From: Sinomicrobium weinanense
GTDB lineage: Bacteria > Bacteroidota > Bacteroidia > Flavobacteriales > Flavobacteriaceae
Assembly: GCF_018863395.1 (NCBI RefSeq)
Contig: NZ_JAHKRR010000002.1
Coordinates: 310,001-374,000, forward strand
Length of the DNA stretch: 64,000 nucleotides
Reading direction: 5' to 3'
Positions 16,795-24,259 of this stretch are shown one piece after another. The stretch's first letter is position 1, and the number at the start of each line of letters is the position of its first letter. The translations under genes were made by a program, and so were the position numbers. Under the pieces are notes generated by a model. That model had not been told where the DNA came from. It did no database searches and was given only the letters and a program-made list of their open reading frames with translations.

Positions 16795-17478
16795 ATGAAA
16801 CTCCTCCTCACCTCCGCAGGCATAAGCAATACGAGCATCCAGAATGCACTTACTGACCTCCTGGGCAAACCGATTGCAGAGTCCAGTGCTCTTTTCATCC
16901 CCACCGCTATGTATGCCATAACCGATGGTGCTGACATTGCACGAAAGGTAATATGCGGAACGTTGGGCGACCCCTTTTGTAAATTGGGCTGGAAGTCGCT
17001 TGGAATATTGGAACTCACAACATTGCCCACTGTAAAGAAAGAACTTTGGGTGCCCATGCTTCAGGATACTGACGCCCTGCTGGTGGGAGGTGGCGACTGT
17101 CAATATCTGTGCTATTGGATGCAGCAGAGCGGACTGGCAAAGCTCTTTCCGTCACTGTTACACAAAACAGTCTACGTAGGCCTGAGTGCCGGGAGTATGA
17201 TCATGACCCGCTATGGAACAACTTATGGCAATCATACACTCCCGGCAGAAACCGATAAATCACTGGGGTTGCTCGATTTTGCCCTGCATCCGCATCTCAA
17301 TCATGAATGGTTTCCGGAAAACACTTTGGCAAACCTCGAAAAACTGGCTGCAACCCTCCCCGTGCCGTCATATGCCATTGACGACCAGACTGCCCTTAAA
17401 GTTACCGGCAATGCCATTGAAGTCGTATCAGAAGGTCAATGGAAGCTGTTTACTCCAGACAAAACAACGAATCACTAA
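16795..17478 (+). CDS. Peptidase E-like protein (S51 family)
   Basis: A 227-residue protein of the class I glutamine-amidotransferase-like fold. The nucleophile elbow is VGLSAGSM (Ser131), with an upstream ALLVGGGDCQYL segment typical of dipeptidase E, and DFALHPHLNHEW where S51 members carry the His. Family members cleave N-terminal Asp dipeptides in the cytosol or act as cyanophycinase-like enzymes. The substrate is not proven here. The frame resumes after the TAA as a 50-codon remnant of something unrelated. Confidence 0.85.
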   Translation: MKLLLTSAGISNTSIQNALTDLLGKPIAESSALFIPTAMYAITDGADIARKVICGTLGDPFCKLGWKSLGILELTTLPTVKKELWVPMLQDTDALLVGGGDCQYLCYWMQQSGLAKLFPSLLHKTVYVGLSAGSMIMTRYGTTYGNHTLPAETDKSLGLLDFALHPHLNHEWFPENTLANLEKLAATLPVPSYAIDDQTALKVTGNAIEVVSEGQWKLFTPDKTTNH

Positions 17479-17481
17479 ACA

Positions 17482-17631
17482 TTGTCACAGGATAATAACA
17501 GAAGAAAAACAATCGGATTTGGGTATAGCGAAAATTACTTGAATGAAATCCCAAAAAGACACTTCGAAATGAATAAAGAAATGTATTTAGAAAAGGGAAT
17601 TGCTGAACCAAAATTATACCGAACGGAATAA
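17482..17631 (+). pseudogene. Possible C-terminal remnant of an unknown gene
   Basis: After the peptidase E stop the same frame stays open for about 49 codons and ends at TAA 17629-17631. It includes IGFGYSENYLNEIPKRHF and a short ATG-led tail MNKEMYLEKGIAEPKLYRTE. Composition looks protein-like, but there is no start of its own upstream except the late ATG at 17569. I do not recognise it. It marks the left edge of a gene-poor, degraded stretch (17479-18418). Confidence 0.35.
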
Positions 17632-17778
17632 ACCCAGCGGGACTCGTTGCAAATAAGAGTTAGATGAGGCAGGATACTCCCGCCAACTTGGGCGTCTCTC
17701 ATAAGTTTATAAAAAGTAGCTAATTTGGGACTTTGTTATTTATGAAGTGTATATAATTATAATACTAAAGGATACTAA

Positions 17779-17895
17779 ATGAAAATACTTTTAGACACAA
17801 ACATAATTATTCACAGAGAGACATCCAAAATAGTTGAATATGGTATAGGTCAACTATTTAATTTGGATAGACAATCTCCACTGGTGCTCGTTTGA
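17779..17895 (+). pseudogene. PIN-domain protein, N-terminal fragment truncated by a repeat
   Basis: ATG 17779 opens MKILLDTNIIIHRETSK, the first strand and acidic residue (LLDTN) of a PIN ribonuclease domain, and continues to FNLDRQS. Homology-like sequence then stops exactly where a hairpin repeat begins (17879-17940), and the frame ends at TGA 17893-17895 after 38 codons. PIN domains need about 130 residues with further acids, so this copy cannot be active. It may be the remains of a VapC-like toxin. Confidence 0.7.
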
Positions 17896-17940
17896 GCAAA
17901 GCGGAAACGAGCACCCATCGTAAAAGCGTTTGTAACGCAC
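17879..17940 (+). repeat. GCTCGTTT hairpin repeat, copy 1 (empty form)
   Basis: Eleven-base arms GGTGCTCGTTT (17883-17893) and AAACGAGCACC (17905-17915) flank an 11-base loop. They are followed by CCATCGTAAAAGCGTTTGTAACG. A second copy at 25366-25448 shares this order, but carries a 24-base unit between GCGTTT and GTAACG that is absent here. This copy interrupts a PIN-domain gene. Confidence 0.75.
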
Positions 17941-17957
17941 TAAAAAAGACATTACAA

Positions 17958-18122
17958 ATGTCAGAATACATTCTTATTCTTTGCAAACGAGCGCCAGATT
18001 GGAAATTTTTTATTGAAATAGATTCAATACTTCCGCACAAATGTTTTGGAACAACTTATTGGTATAATTTCTCTCCAAAAAAGTATCCGATTAATACTGA
18101 ATTAAGAACAAAATGGGAATAA
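17958..18122 (+). CDS. Short open frame of unknown nature (possible gene fragment)
   Basis: ATG 17958 opens 54 codons starting MSEYILILCKRAPDWKFF and ending NTELRTKWE. Residue composition is protein-like (Trp, Tyr, Phe, Pro in mixed context), and there is an A/T-rich spacer on each side. No family is recognised. It directly follows a hairpin repeat that truncates a PIN gene, so it may be the 3' remnant of a displaced gene and not a complete small protein. Confidence 0.35.
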   Translation: MSEYILILCKRAPDWKFFIEIDSILPHKCFGTTYWYNFSPKKYPINTELRTKWE

Positions 18123-18267
18123 TATAATTCCCGATCTCTACTAATCTTTTTTAAATTATGATCTAAGTACAAATCATTTAACACACCCCGCCATTAGGCG
18201 AGTGTTCCGGGATAGACAGGACATTGGAGGCGTAAGATGTCAATGGATTTTATCGATTTGGTTAAAG

Positions 18268-18292
18268 GGCTCCGGGGATTCGGGGCCTTTTT
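18268..18292 (+). terminator. Terminator-like hairpin
   Basis: Arms GGCTCCG (18268-18274) and CGGGGCC (18281-18287; one G-U pair) enclose GGGATT and are followed by TTTTT. It would end rightward transcription out of the degraded stretch before the VOC gene. Confidence 0.5.
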
Positions 18293-18368
18293 AGATGTTA
18301 GATATGAGGTTTTAGAGGTAGGACTGTTGATACTTTTTGAGGTTTGGGACTTATATTAAACGGAATAG

Positions 18369-18390
18369 GTAATTATGTATATTTATGTGT
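18369..18390 (+). promoter_or_regulatory. Candidate promoter of the VOC gene at 18419
   Basis: GGTAATTATGTATATTTATG contains TATATTTA, one mismatch from TAnnTTTG. The whole segment closely resembles those before the AraC gene (21103-21126) and the GNAT gene (22086-22109). Confidence 0.4.
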
Positions 18391-18418
18391 TGGCAACAAG
18401 CTGAAAAAAATCACGATA

Positions 18419-18835
18419 ATGAACAAAATATTTGACACGTACCGACCAGAAGGATTTGGAACAGTAAGCGGATATTTATTTGTGGAAAACCCGAATGAAC
18501 TGATTGATTTTCTTAAAAAAGCCTTCTATGCAGAAGAAATCAACCGATCAATGAATTCACAAAATGGTGATATTGCGAACGTAATTTTAAAAATAGGAAG
18601 TTCCTGCTTTATGATAAGTCAGGCAAGAGGACAATTTTTACATATGCGAACGGCATTTTACTTATATGTTGATGACGTTGACGAAATCCACAAAAGAGCG
18701 GCCGAATTCGGAGCCAAAGTTGAATTTGAACCAGCCGATATGGATTATCAAGACCGACAGTCAGGTATAATTGACCCGAGCGGAAATTATTGGTGGATTT
18801 CAAAACGACTTGTAGCAAAAGGTTATCATGAATAA
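18419..18835 (+). CDS. VOC-superfamily (glyoxalase/bleomycin-resistance-like) protein
   Basis: 138 residues forming the paired beta-alpha-beta-beta-beta modules of the VOC fold: SGYLFVENPNELIDFLKKAF at the start, then TAFYLYVDDVDEIHKRAAEFGAKV and RQSGIIDPSGNYWWISK at the end. The PhnB-like subgroup is the closest pattern, in which metal ligands are often incomplete, so enzymatic activity is uncertain. ATG 18419 follows a promoter-like element. An upstream in-frame start at 18344 would lie before that element and is not used. Confidence 0.82.
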   Translation: MNKIFDTYRPEGFGTVSGYLFVENPNELIDFLKKAFYAEEINRSMNSQNGDIANVILKIGSSCFMISQARGQFLHMRTAFYLYVDDVDEIHKRAAEFGAKVEFEPADMDYQDRQSGIIDPSGNYWWISKRLVAKGYHE

Positions 18836-19282
18836 TATTGACAAAACGACAAAAATCATTTCAAGTCCCCCCATGCTGGTGCAAGCGGGAATGAATTATG
18901 ATCTGATCGTAAATTTTCAGTAGCATTGTCGCGAGCATCCCGCTCCTTGCTTTAGTGGAACAGGCAGTTCTGGCCCGAAGCAAAAATACAATACGAACCA
19001 CAGTACCCGCAATCAAACAATTTATAATCAGAAATCATATATTTCTCCTAATCCGGAAAACCGGTGAATAATCCGTATATTAAACCTTTTACTTTAATGA
19101 CTGTTTAAAATGCTTTCCCTAAAAGATATACTGAAAAAACGGGGCAACGAAGACAGGAATACCATAGCTTTAACCCTTTAAACGGTCAAAGCCCTGATCG
19201 ATTTTTTGAAGATCATATCTCAAATCATCCCTGTTATGCGGATGGATTCCGGTAAAATCAGTGATCCAGGTCACATTTTTTT
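18836..19282. other. Gene-poor stretch with weak repeats
   Basis: No gene is supported. At 18875-18950 a GCTGGTGCAAGCGGGA / GCGAGCATCCCGCT pair forms a possible loose hairpin. A 23-codon frame at 19110-19181 (MLSLKDILKKRGNED) has no recognisable relatives and is probably chance or a remnant. Confidence 0.4.
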
Positions 19283-19843
19283 ATGAAACTATATGTCAAA
19301 TACATGGTAAGTTTAAGATGTAAGCTCCTCGTTAAACAGGAGTTGGAAAAACTCGGGCTACATCATATCAGTATTGAGCTGGGCATGATAGAAATTAAAG
19401 AAGATATCACCGAAGCACAAAAACAGGAACTGAAATTAAACCTCGCTGCGTCGGGTCTGGAATTACTGGATGACAAAAAAAGTATTCTCGTCGATAAAAT
19501 TAAGGGGGTCATTATAGAAATGATACACTATGCCGAAGAAATCCCCAAAGGGAACTATTCCGATTACATTAGTGAAAAGCTCGGCTATAATTACATCTAC
19601 CTGTCCAATCTGTTTTCAGAGGTCAAAGGTATAACTATACAGCATTTTATCATTAAGCACAAAATAGAAAAAGCAAAAGAGCTTATACTTTACGACGAAT
19701 TAAACCTTACCGAGATCTCGTACAGGTTACATTACAGCAGTGTGGCCCACCTGTCTAACCAATTCAAAAAAGTCACCGGGCATTCTCCTTCATTTTATAA
19801 AAGACTGGGCGAAAAAAGAAAGGATACCCTGGAAAACCTGTAA
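19283..19843 (+). CDS. AraC-family transcriptional regulator
   Basis: 186 residues. The C-terminal half carries the AraC double helix-turn-helix: DYISEKLGYNYIYLSNLFSE followed by GITIQHFI, then LTEISYRLHYSSVAHLSNQF and KKVTGHSPSFYKR. The first 90 residues (MKLYVKYMVSLRCKLLVKQE) form a small alpha/beta domain seen in many Bacteroidota AraC proteins without a sugar-binding cupin. This type often stands alone or near small stress genes. Here a CsbD-like gene follows 98 bases later and may be its target, which is an inference from position. Confidence 0.9.
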   Translation: MKLYVKYMVSLRCKLLVKQELEKLGLHHISIELGMIEIKEDITEAQKQELKLNLAASGLELLDDKKSILVDKIKGVIIEMIHYAEEIPKGNYSDYISEKLGYNYIYLSNLFSEVKGITIQHFIIKHKIEKAKELILYDELNLTEISYRLHYSSVAHLSNQFKKVTGHSPSFYKRLGEKRKDTLENL

Positions 19844-19941
19844 CATGTGTAACCTTCCGTTTTAGTTGTGTAACATATTATATAGTATTAGTACTCACCT
19901 TTGTATCAGTACAATGAAGTACGCACAAAAACTACAATATC

Positions 19942-20178
19942 ATGGAAAACAAGAATAAACAGGGAGAGCACAAAATGAGCGAACTTTTTAAGGTGCAGGG
20001 CGATTGGGCAAAACAATCCAATGCCTTAAAAGAAAAATACCCGAAACTTACCAGCGAAGATGTAAAGTTTGAAACCGGTAAAGAAACAGATTTATTTAAA
20101 AGAATCGAAACCCGGTTAGAAAAAAACCGCAACGAAGTGATTGACATTTTAAAAACAAACCACCAGGCTTGTTCTTAA
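19942..20178 (+). CDS. CsbD-like small stress protein
   Basis: 78 residues. LFKVQGDWAKQSNALKEKYP then LTSEDVKFETGKE and LFKRIETRLEKNRNEV follow the CsbD pattern (a charged helical bundle around a G-W/K-G core). CsbD-family proteins are induced by general stress in other bacteria, but their function is unknown. An in-frame ATG at 19975 (MSELFKVQGD) gives 67 residues, closer to the family length, and has AGGGAGAG just upstream. Either start is possible. Confidence 0.7.
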   Translation: MENKNKQGEHKMSELFKVQGDWAKQSNALKEKYPKLTSEDVKFETGKETDLFKRIETRLEKNRNEVIDILKTNHQACS

Positions 20179-20359
20179 TACAGGCAAGATCAGTTAAAAT
20201 CTAACTCAAATGAAAAGGACAGTCATTGAACAGGCTGTTCTTTTCTTGTTTTTCAGAACCTGTGATATATGTAAATTATAATATCAGTTCTGTAACAGAA
20301 GCCCCGCTATTTAACTTAACTTTCTCCAAAAGATCATTAACAGTTTAACAACGAAAATC

Positions 20360-20473
20360 ATGTCAAAAGAGAGAAAAGGCAAACAAAAAGACAGTAAGAC
20401 CCCGGCCTCGAAAACAGCAAAAGAAAAAAAGCAGGCCAAGGCAGAGAAAAAAAGAACTAAAAACTACGAATAA
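20360..20473 (+). CDS. Tiny lysine-rich protein
   Basis: 37 residues, MSKERKGKQKDSKTPASK then TAKEKKQAKAEKKRTKNYE: about one third Lys/Arg, no hydrophobic core, so probably disordered and nucleic-acid- or membrane-surface-binding. It resembles small K-rich proteins annotated as hypothetical in flavobacteria. The A-rich leader ACGAAAATC before ATG and the placement 30 bases before a cupin gene support a real gene. Function unknown. Confidence 0.6.
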   Translation: MSKERKGKQKDSKTPASKTAKEKKQAKAEKKRTKNYE

Positions 20474-20502
20474 ACTTCGTTCAACAAAAAGGTACAGGGG
20501 CC

Positions 20503-20853
20503 ATGGAAAATCAAGAGTTTAAAAAATCAATTGCTTTCAGAATTACAGATAAGCTGAATTATGTATCAAACTCCATAGTCACAAAACATATTCTGAATGA
20601 AAAGACCGGGAATATCATGGCCCTGGCCATAGACTATGGCAAAGTTTATATTCCCAAGGCAACACCGTTTTCAACATTCATCCAGATCATTGAAGGAGAA
20701 GCCGAAGTCGTTATCAATGAACAATCCAAGTATTTACAAAATGGCGATTGTATGATCATTCCGGGGCACACCCCTCATAGCATAGAAGCCAATCAAAGGT
20801 TTAAAATGCTTTCCATCATTCTGAAAAGTGGTTATGATGAATTAGAGGTATAA
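20503..20853 (+). CDS. Small cupin-domain protein
   Basis: 116 residues with a single conserved beta-barrel cupin: FSTFIQIIEGEAEVVIN (motif 1, with the usual histidines replaced) and LQNGDCMIIPGHTPHSIEA (motif 2, one histidine kept). The missing motif-1 histidines make a classical metal site doubtful. It may bind a ligand or be a sensor. It lies between two very small genes and 300 bases before an AraC regulator. Confidence 0.8.
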   Translation: MENQEFKKSIAFRITDKLNYVSNSIVTKHILNEKTGNIMALAIDYGKVYIPKATPFSTFIQIIEGEAEVVINEQSKYLQNGDCMIIPGHTPHSIEANQRFKMLSIILKSGYDELEV

Positions 20854-20869
20854 CCTAAAAACAAAAGCC

Positions 20870-21046
20870 ATGAGCAACTTATTTAAAACAGGAGATATGG
20901 TCTGCGCCAAAGTAAACCCTACACGGCCCCTGGTCGTCAGGGTATTTGCAAGAGGAGTATACTATTGCGACGTAAAAAATCATCCTGAAGAAAAAGAACA
21001 GGTTTATTTTGAAAGGGAAATAATGACCTTCAACAAAACCGCTTAA
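20870..21046 (+). CDS. Small conserved protein, 58 residues
   Basis: ATG 20870 to TAA 21044-21046, 16 bases after the cupin stop, hence probably the same transcript. MSNLFKTGDMVCAKVNP then PLVVRVFARGVYYCDVK and VYFEREIM suggest a small SH3/KOW-like all-beta fold (G-D-M-V-x-A-K-V). Similar short proteins occur in Bacteroidota without a known role. Two cysteines (positions 12 and 33) could pair. Confidence 0.6.
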   Translation: MSNLFKTGDMVCAKVNPTRPLVVRVFARGVYYCDVKNHPEEKEQVYFEREIMTFNKTA

Positions 21047-21102
21047 AATTCATTGACTTGCCGCAGGCCCAAAGCCTGTCTTGTCACAGCTTATATTGAA
21101 GG

Positions 21103-21126
21103 GGTTAATTATGTATATTTGTATAT
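21103..21126 (+). promoter_or_regulatory. Promoter of the AraC gene at 21154
   Basis: TATATTTG (21114-21121) is a perfect TAnnTTTG box; a TTG lies at 21096-21098. The extended sequence GGTTAATTATGTAT is shared with the promoter at 22086 and nearly with 18369. Confidence 0.5.
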
Positions 21127-21153
21127 CATCAGTAATGTGATTGATACAAAACC

Positions 21154-21573
21154 ATGACCTTCTATCAAACAGAAATAAACCGGATCAGGGAAATTTGCTA
21201 TTCCAATGACAAACAGGTTCAAACCGTCATCGCCACCAGGCGTTTTATTGACAATAATTTCGATAAAGAAGTGAACCTCGACCTGCTGTCTCACATCCGC
21301 TACACTTCAAAATTTCATCTGCTTCGGCTGTTTAAAAAATACTACGGGATCACGCCCAAGCAATACCTGACCTTCAGGCGTATTGAAGCATCAAAGCACT
21401 ATTTAAAAAAGGGAATGAGCGTATCCGAAGCGTGCTACTGCGCAGGTTTTGAGACCCCCAGCTCATTCAGTACACTTTTTAAAAACAGGATAGGACTTCC
21501 CCCCGTTGAATATCAAAAAGAGCAATTTTTACAAAGTGAATTAAAAACCGATTCGGGAACTTGCACCCATTAA
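21154..21573 (+). CDS. AraC-family regulator, DNA-binding domain only
   Basis: 139 residues, essentially just the AraC domain: ATRRFIDNNFDKEVNLDLLS, KFHLLRLFKKYYGITPKQYL and SVSEACYCAGFETPSSFSTL followed by FKNRIGLPPVEY. No ligand domain is present, so activity may depend on expression level or a partner. It lies 17 bases before a VOC gene in the same direction. An AraC/VOC pair like this suggests a small inducible detoxification or resistance unit, an inference from order. Confidence 0.9.
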   Translation: MTFYQTEINRIREICYSNDKQVQTVIATRRFIDNNFDKEVNLDLLSHIRYTSKFHLLRLFKKYYGITPKQYLTFRRIEASKHYLKKGMSVSEACYCAGFETPSSFSTLFKNRIGLPPVEYQKEQFLQSELKTDSGTCTH

Positions 21574-21590
21574 TCTAAAAACATATAAAG

Positions 21591-21986
21591 ATGAAAGTCA
21601 GAGTCATTAGCATTCCCGTTCTGGACCAGGACAAAGCACTGGCATTTTACACTGATAAACTGGGCTTCGTAAAAAAACACGATATCCCCCTGGGCGAAGG
21701 CGGCCGCTGGTTAACCGTAGTGGCCAAAGAAGAACAGGAAGGAACGGAGGTCTTACTGGAACCGTCCCCCCATGGTTTTGAACCGGCCAAAACCTATCAA
21801 AAAGCACTCTTCGATGCCGGAATTCCATACACACAATTCAATGTAGATGATGTCCGGGAAGAATATGAACGCCTGGTCAACCTCGGTGTAACGTTCAGTG
21901 TAAAGCCCACAGCAATGGGAACGGTGAAAATCGCCGTGTTCGATGATACCTGCGGAAATAATATTCAGATTGTAGAGCTGCTTTAA
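21591..21986 (+). CDS. VOC-superfamily (glyoxalase-like) protein
   Basis: 131 residues with both VOC halves: VISIPVLDQDKALAFYTDKL GFV at the N-terminus and TQFNVDDVREEYERLVNLGV with VFDDTCGNNIQIVELL at the C-terminus. A glutamate (IVELL) sits at the usual metal-ligand position, whereas the first-module His is not obvious. Fosfomycin/bleomycin-type resistance proteins and lactoylglutathione-lyase-like enzymes share this layout. It is downstream of, and probably cotranscribed with, the AraC gene at 21154. Confidence 0.85.
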   Translation: MKVRVISIPVLDQDKALAFYTDKLGFVKKHDIPLGEGGRWLTVVAKEEQEGTEVLLEPSPHGFEPAKTYQKALFDAGIPYTQFNVDDVREEYERLVNLGVTFSVKPTAMGTVKIAVFDDTCGNNIQIVELL

Positions 21987-22085
21987 AGAACAGTTACCAT
22001 AACCTTCTTCCCGGCAGTATTCCAGACTAAAACACAGAGCAACACCAATCCCATCCTGCACAGAACATCTCCTTTTTCATTAAAT

Positions 22086-22109
22086 GGTTAATTATGTATT
22101 TTTGTGTAT
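22086..22109 (+). promoter_or_regulatory. Promoter of the GNAT gene at 22136
   Basis: TATTTTTG (22097-22104) is a perfect TAnnTTTG box, within GGTTAATTATGTAT, the same extended sequence as before the AraC gene at 21154. It lies 31 bases before the ATG. Confidence 0.5.
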
Positions 22110-22135
22110 AAACTACAATACAAAACAGGATAGGA

Positions 22136-22657
22136 ATGGAAAATATTGAAGTAAGAAAAGTAACCCTCCGCAATATCGAAGAATTGCAGAACATCGGAAA
22201 ACAGACATTCGCTGAAACTTTTTCTTCAGGCAACAGTGAAGAAGACATGAAAGCCTATCTGGATAATTCATTTTCTATGGAAAAACTGCAAACAGAGCTA
22301 TCCGACAAAAACTCCGAATTTTACTTTGCAGTGCTCGGCGATAACGTCATCGGGTATTTAAAGATCAATGTCGGGCAATCACAAACCGAAGTGAAGGACA
22401 AAAATGCCCTCGAGATTGAACGCATCTATGTGTTAAAGGAATTTCACGGAAAAAAGGTGGGGCAACTGCTTTATGAAAAGGCCATGGAGATCTCCAGACA
22501 AAAGGGCGTAGACTACGTATGGCTTGGTGTTTGGGAAGAAAACCCGAGAGCCATCCGGTTTTATAAGAAAAACGGTTTTGTAGAATTCGACAAGCATATT
22601 TTTAAACTGGGAGATGACGAACAAACGGACATCATGATGAAACTTCAGGTGAATTAA
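22136..22657 (+). CDS. GNAT-family N-acetyltransferase, PaiA-like
   Basis: 173 residues. Acetyl-CoA-binding motif A is IERIYVLKEFHGKKVGQLLY (R/QxxGxG/A as KKVGQL), and motif B is WEENPRAIRFYKKNGF. QTFAETFSSGNSEEDMKAYL near the start is typical of the PaiA spermine/spermidine acetyltransferase-like subgroup. PaiA-type enzymes acetylate polyamines; that substrate is inferred only. Its promoter shares an extended motif with two other genes in the region. A Coa1-like gene follows 16 bases later and is probably cotranscribed. Confidence 0.9.
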   Translation: MENIEVRKVTLRNIEELQNIGKQTFAETFSSGNSEEDMKAYLDNSFSMEKLQTELSDKNSEFYFAVLGDNVIGYLKINVGQSQTEVKDKNALEIERIYVLKEFHGKKVGQLLYEKAMEISRQKGVDYVWLGVWEENPRAIRFYKKNGFVEFDKHIFKLGDDEQTDIMMKLQVN

Positions 22658-22673
22658 AAGAAAAAATTAAACC

Positions 22674-23123
22674 ATGAACAACGAACTCATTGAACAAAAA
22701 AGCTGGTGGAAACGGAACCGGAAATGGTTTGTAACGATGTGCGGGATCATGGTAATTTTCATTGCCGCTTTCTTCTCATCCGGAATGGATGGAATGGCAA
22801 CAGACCTGGTTCAGGCCTATGCCGATACCAAACTCTATGAAAATGCACTGGAAAAAGCAAAATCGGACGAACGGGTAACGGAATTACTTGGAGAGATCAA
22901 ACCGATCGACAAAATGGCGATCATAGAAGGCCAGGTTAAATACAGCAATGATAACAGAACGGTTAACTCAACTATCCGGGTTAAAGGAACCAAAGGAAAA
23001 GCCAGAATGGATATCTCAGCCAACCGGATCAATAACACCTGGAACTACACCAGAATCAATATCCGAATTAAAAATCCGCCCGGGAAAAAACAGACCATTG
23101 AAATCGAAACAGGCATAAATTGA
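22674..23123 (+). CDS. Coa1/Tim21-domain membrane protein
   Basis: 149 residues: a cytosolic N-terminus rich in Trp/Lys, one membrane helix (about 18-38, FVTMCGIMVIFIAAFFSSG) and a periplasmic domain beginning YADTKLYENALEKAKSDERV, followed by a G-x-I-K/P strand, as in the Coa1 (cytochrome oxidase assembly factor) family. In mitochondria such proteins help oxidase assembly, but in bacteria the role is unknown. It follows the GNAT gene closely and is not next to oxidase genes. Confidence 0.75.
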   Translation: MNNELIEQKSWWKRNRKWFVTMCGIMVIFIAAFFSSGMDGMATDLVQAYADTKLYENALEKAKSDERVTELLGEIKPIDKMAIIEGQVKYSNDNRTVNSTIRVKGTKGKARMDISANRINNTWNYTRINIRIKNPPGKKQTIEIETGIN

Positions 23124-23185
23124 CAGTAGCCCGTGAAACTGTAATTAAGAATTGTCCGTATCTTCATTGTTCCTTATCGATACTA

Positions 23186-23524
23186 TCACAAACTCAAATA
23201 ACTAAAAACCAGCAACCCTATAACCAATACCGTCAACAGCCATAACCATGTTTTTGATTGAAAAAACCCCGGCTGTTTTTTTGTGCTGCAAGTACCGGTA
23301 CAACCCCTTGTATTTTTCGCGAAATAAGCCTTGTAATGACTATGACCTATCGATACTAAGGCCACGGTCATTAAATACGGTTTCATGGGCTGCAACCATG
23401 CCAGATAGCTCGCACTGCCAAACAGCGCGGCAATAGCCGGTGCCCAGCAACAAAGTTTCGTAGCCATCACGGCTAAGACAGAAGCACCGGCTGCCATACT
23501 GTTTTGGATGATCGACGGTTTCAT
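23186..23524 (-). CDS. MerT-like small membrane protein
   Basis: 112 residues with three hydrophobic segments (about 8-36, 46-66, 92-110). The vicinal cysteines in MATKLCCWAPAIAALFG match the MerT mercuric transporter motif, and further cysteines occur in the loop (GCTGTCST). MerT passes Hg2+ from the periplasm inward, but no merA, merP or MerR-type regulator is in the window. Transport of another thiophilic metal, or a scaffold role, is equally possible. It starts 15 bases after the DUF899 gene stop on the same strand, so the two form an operon. Confidence 0.8.
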   Translation of the reverse strand: MKPSIIQNSMAAGASVLAVMATKLCCWAPAIAALFGSASYLAWLQPMKPYLMTVALVSIGHSHYKAYFAKNTRGCTGTCSTKKQPGFFQSKTWLWLLTVLVIGLLVFSYLSL

Positions 23525-23539
23525 CTTTGTGCTGTTTTT

Positions 23540-24259
23540 TTATTGACAACAGGATGATGCACCCCCGTTTTCATACTCGTCGTGGCGGCGCCAGCTTTCA
23601 TTTTTGCGGCCTTGCGGAGCCATATCGAGCATCCGGAGCGTACTCATTATTTGTTCCACACCCCGGTCGTACGTAGAATAGGTATGATACACCATTCCGT
23701 CCTTAAGCGCAAAAGCGCTCATCCCCTCACGCTGTGGCTCAGGCTGCTCAACACGGCGGAAATTGTAATCCGCACCTTCCTTTTGCTGCTTCTCCGTGAA
23801 GGCGGCACCAAAATCGTACTTAAAGTCACTGCCCAGAGAGGAGATCCAGGGAAAATTCCAGCCCATTCGCCGTGCATAGGCGCGTAAAGGTTCGAGCGGA
23901 GCAATTGACTCGGCTACCAGGGTTATGTCGTGACCATTGAGGTGCTGAAGTGCCCCGTCGAAGTGATCAGCGACGAAAGAACAGCCCGTACATCCCGGAT
24001 TGTCCTCATTGACCCGGAATCCGAAATCGAACATAAAGTGATAAACGAGGAGTTGTGATCGTCCGGCGAAAAGTTCTGCCAGGGTCTTTGGCCCCTTGTC
24101 GGTTTCGAAGGTATACTCTTTTTCGATACGTACCCACGGGAGTGCCAGCCTTTCCTCGGTAAGTTTGTCTCCCTGCCGCATGTGTTCTTTTTCCTTTTTG
24201 AGCAGTTGCAGTCGAGCCTTCAGCCACTCTTCCCGGGTTGCAATGTTGTGTGTACTCAT
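23540..24259 (-). CDS. DUF899 thioredoxin-like protein
   Basis: 239 residues with the DUF899 hallmarks: NIATREEWLKARLQLLKKEK, GRSQLLVYHFMFDF, the cysteine pair GCTGCSF (thioredoxin-like position), and WNFPWISSLGSDFKYDFG. Function unproven; a thiol redox role is inferred from the fold. The C-terminus ends in a vicinal pair (ASSCCQ). First gene of a two-gene minus-strand unit with a MerT-like protein that also has vicinal cysteines, which hints at a shared thiol/metal job. Confidence 0.88.
   Translation of the reverse strand: MSTHNIATREEWLKARLQLLKKEKEHMRQGDKLTEERLALPWVRIEKEYTFETDKGPKTLAELFAGRSQLLVYHFMFDFGFRVNEDNPGCTGCSFVADHFDGALQHLNGHDITLVAESIAPLEPLRAYARRMGWNFPWISSLGSDFKYDFGAAFTEKQQKEGADYNFRRVEQPEPQREGMSAFALKDGMVYHTYSTYDRGVEQIMSTLRMLDMAPQGRKNESWRRHDEYENGGASSCCQ

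Noticed and set aside
17632-17778. tRNA- or attI-like sequence
   Set aside because: No cloverleaf or anticodon arm could be drawn; only short G/C words are seen.
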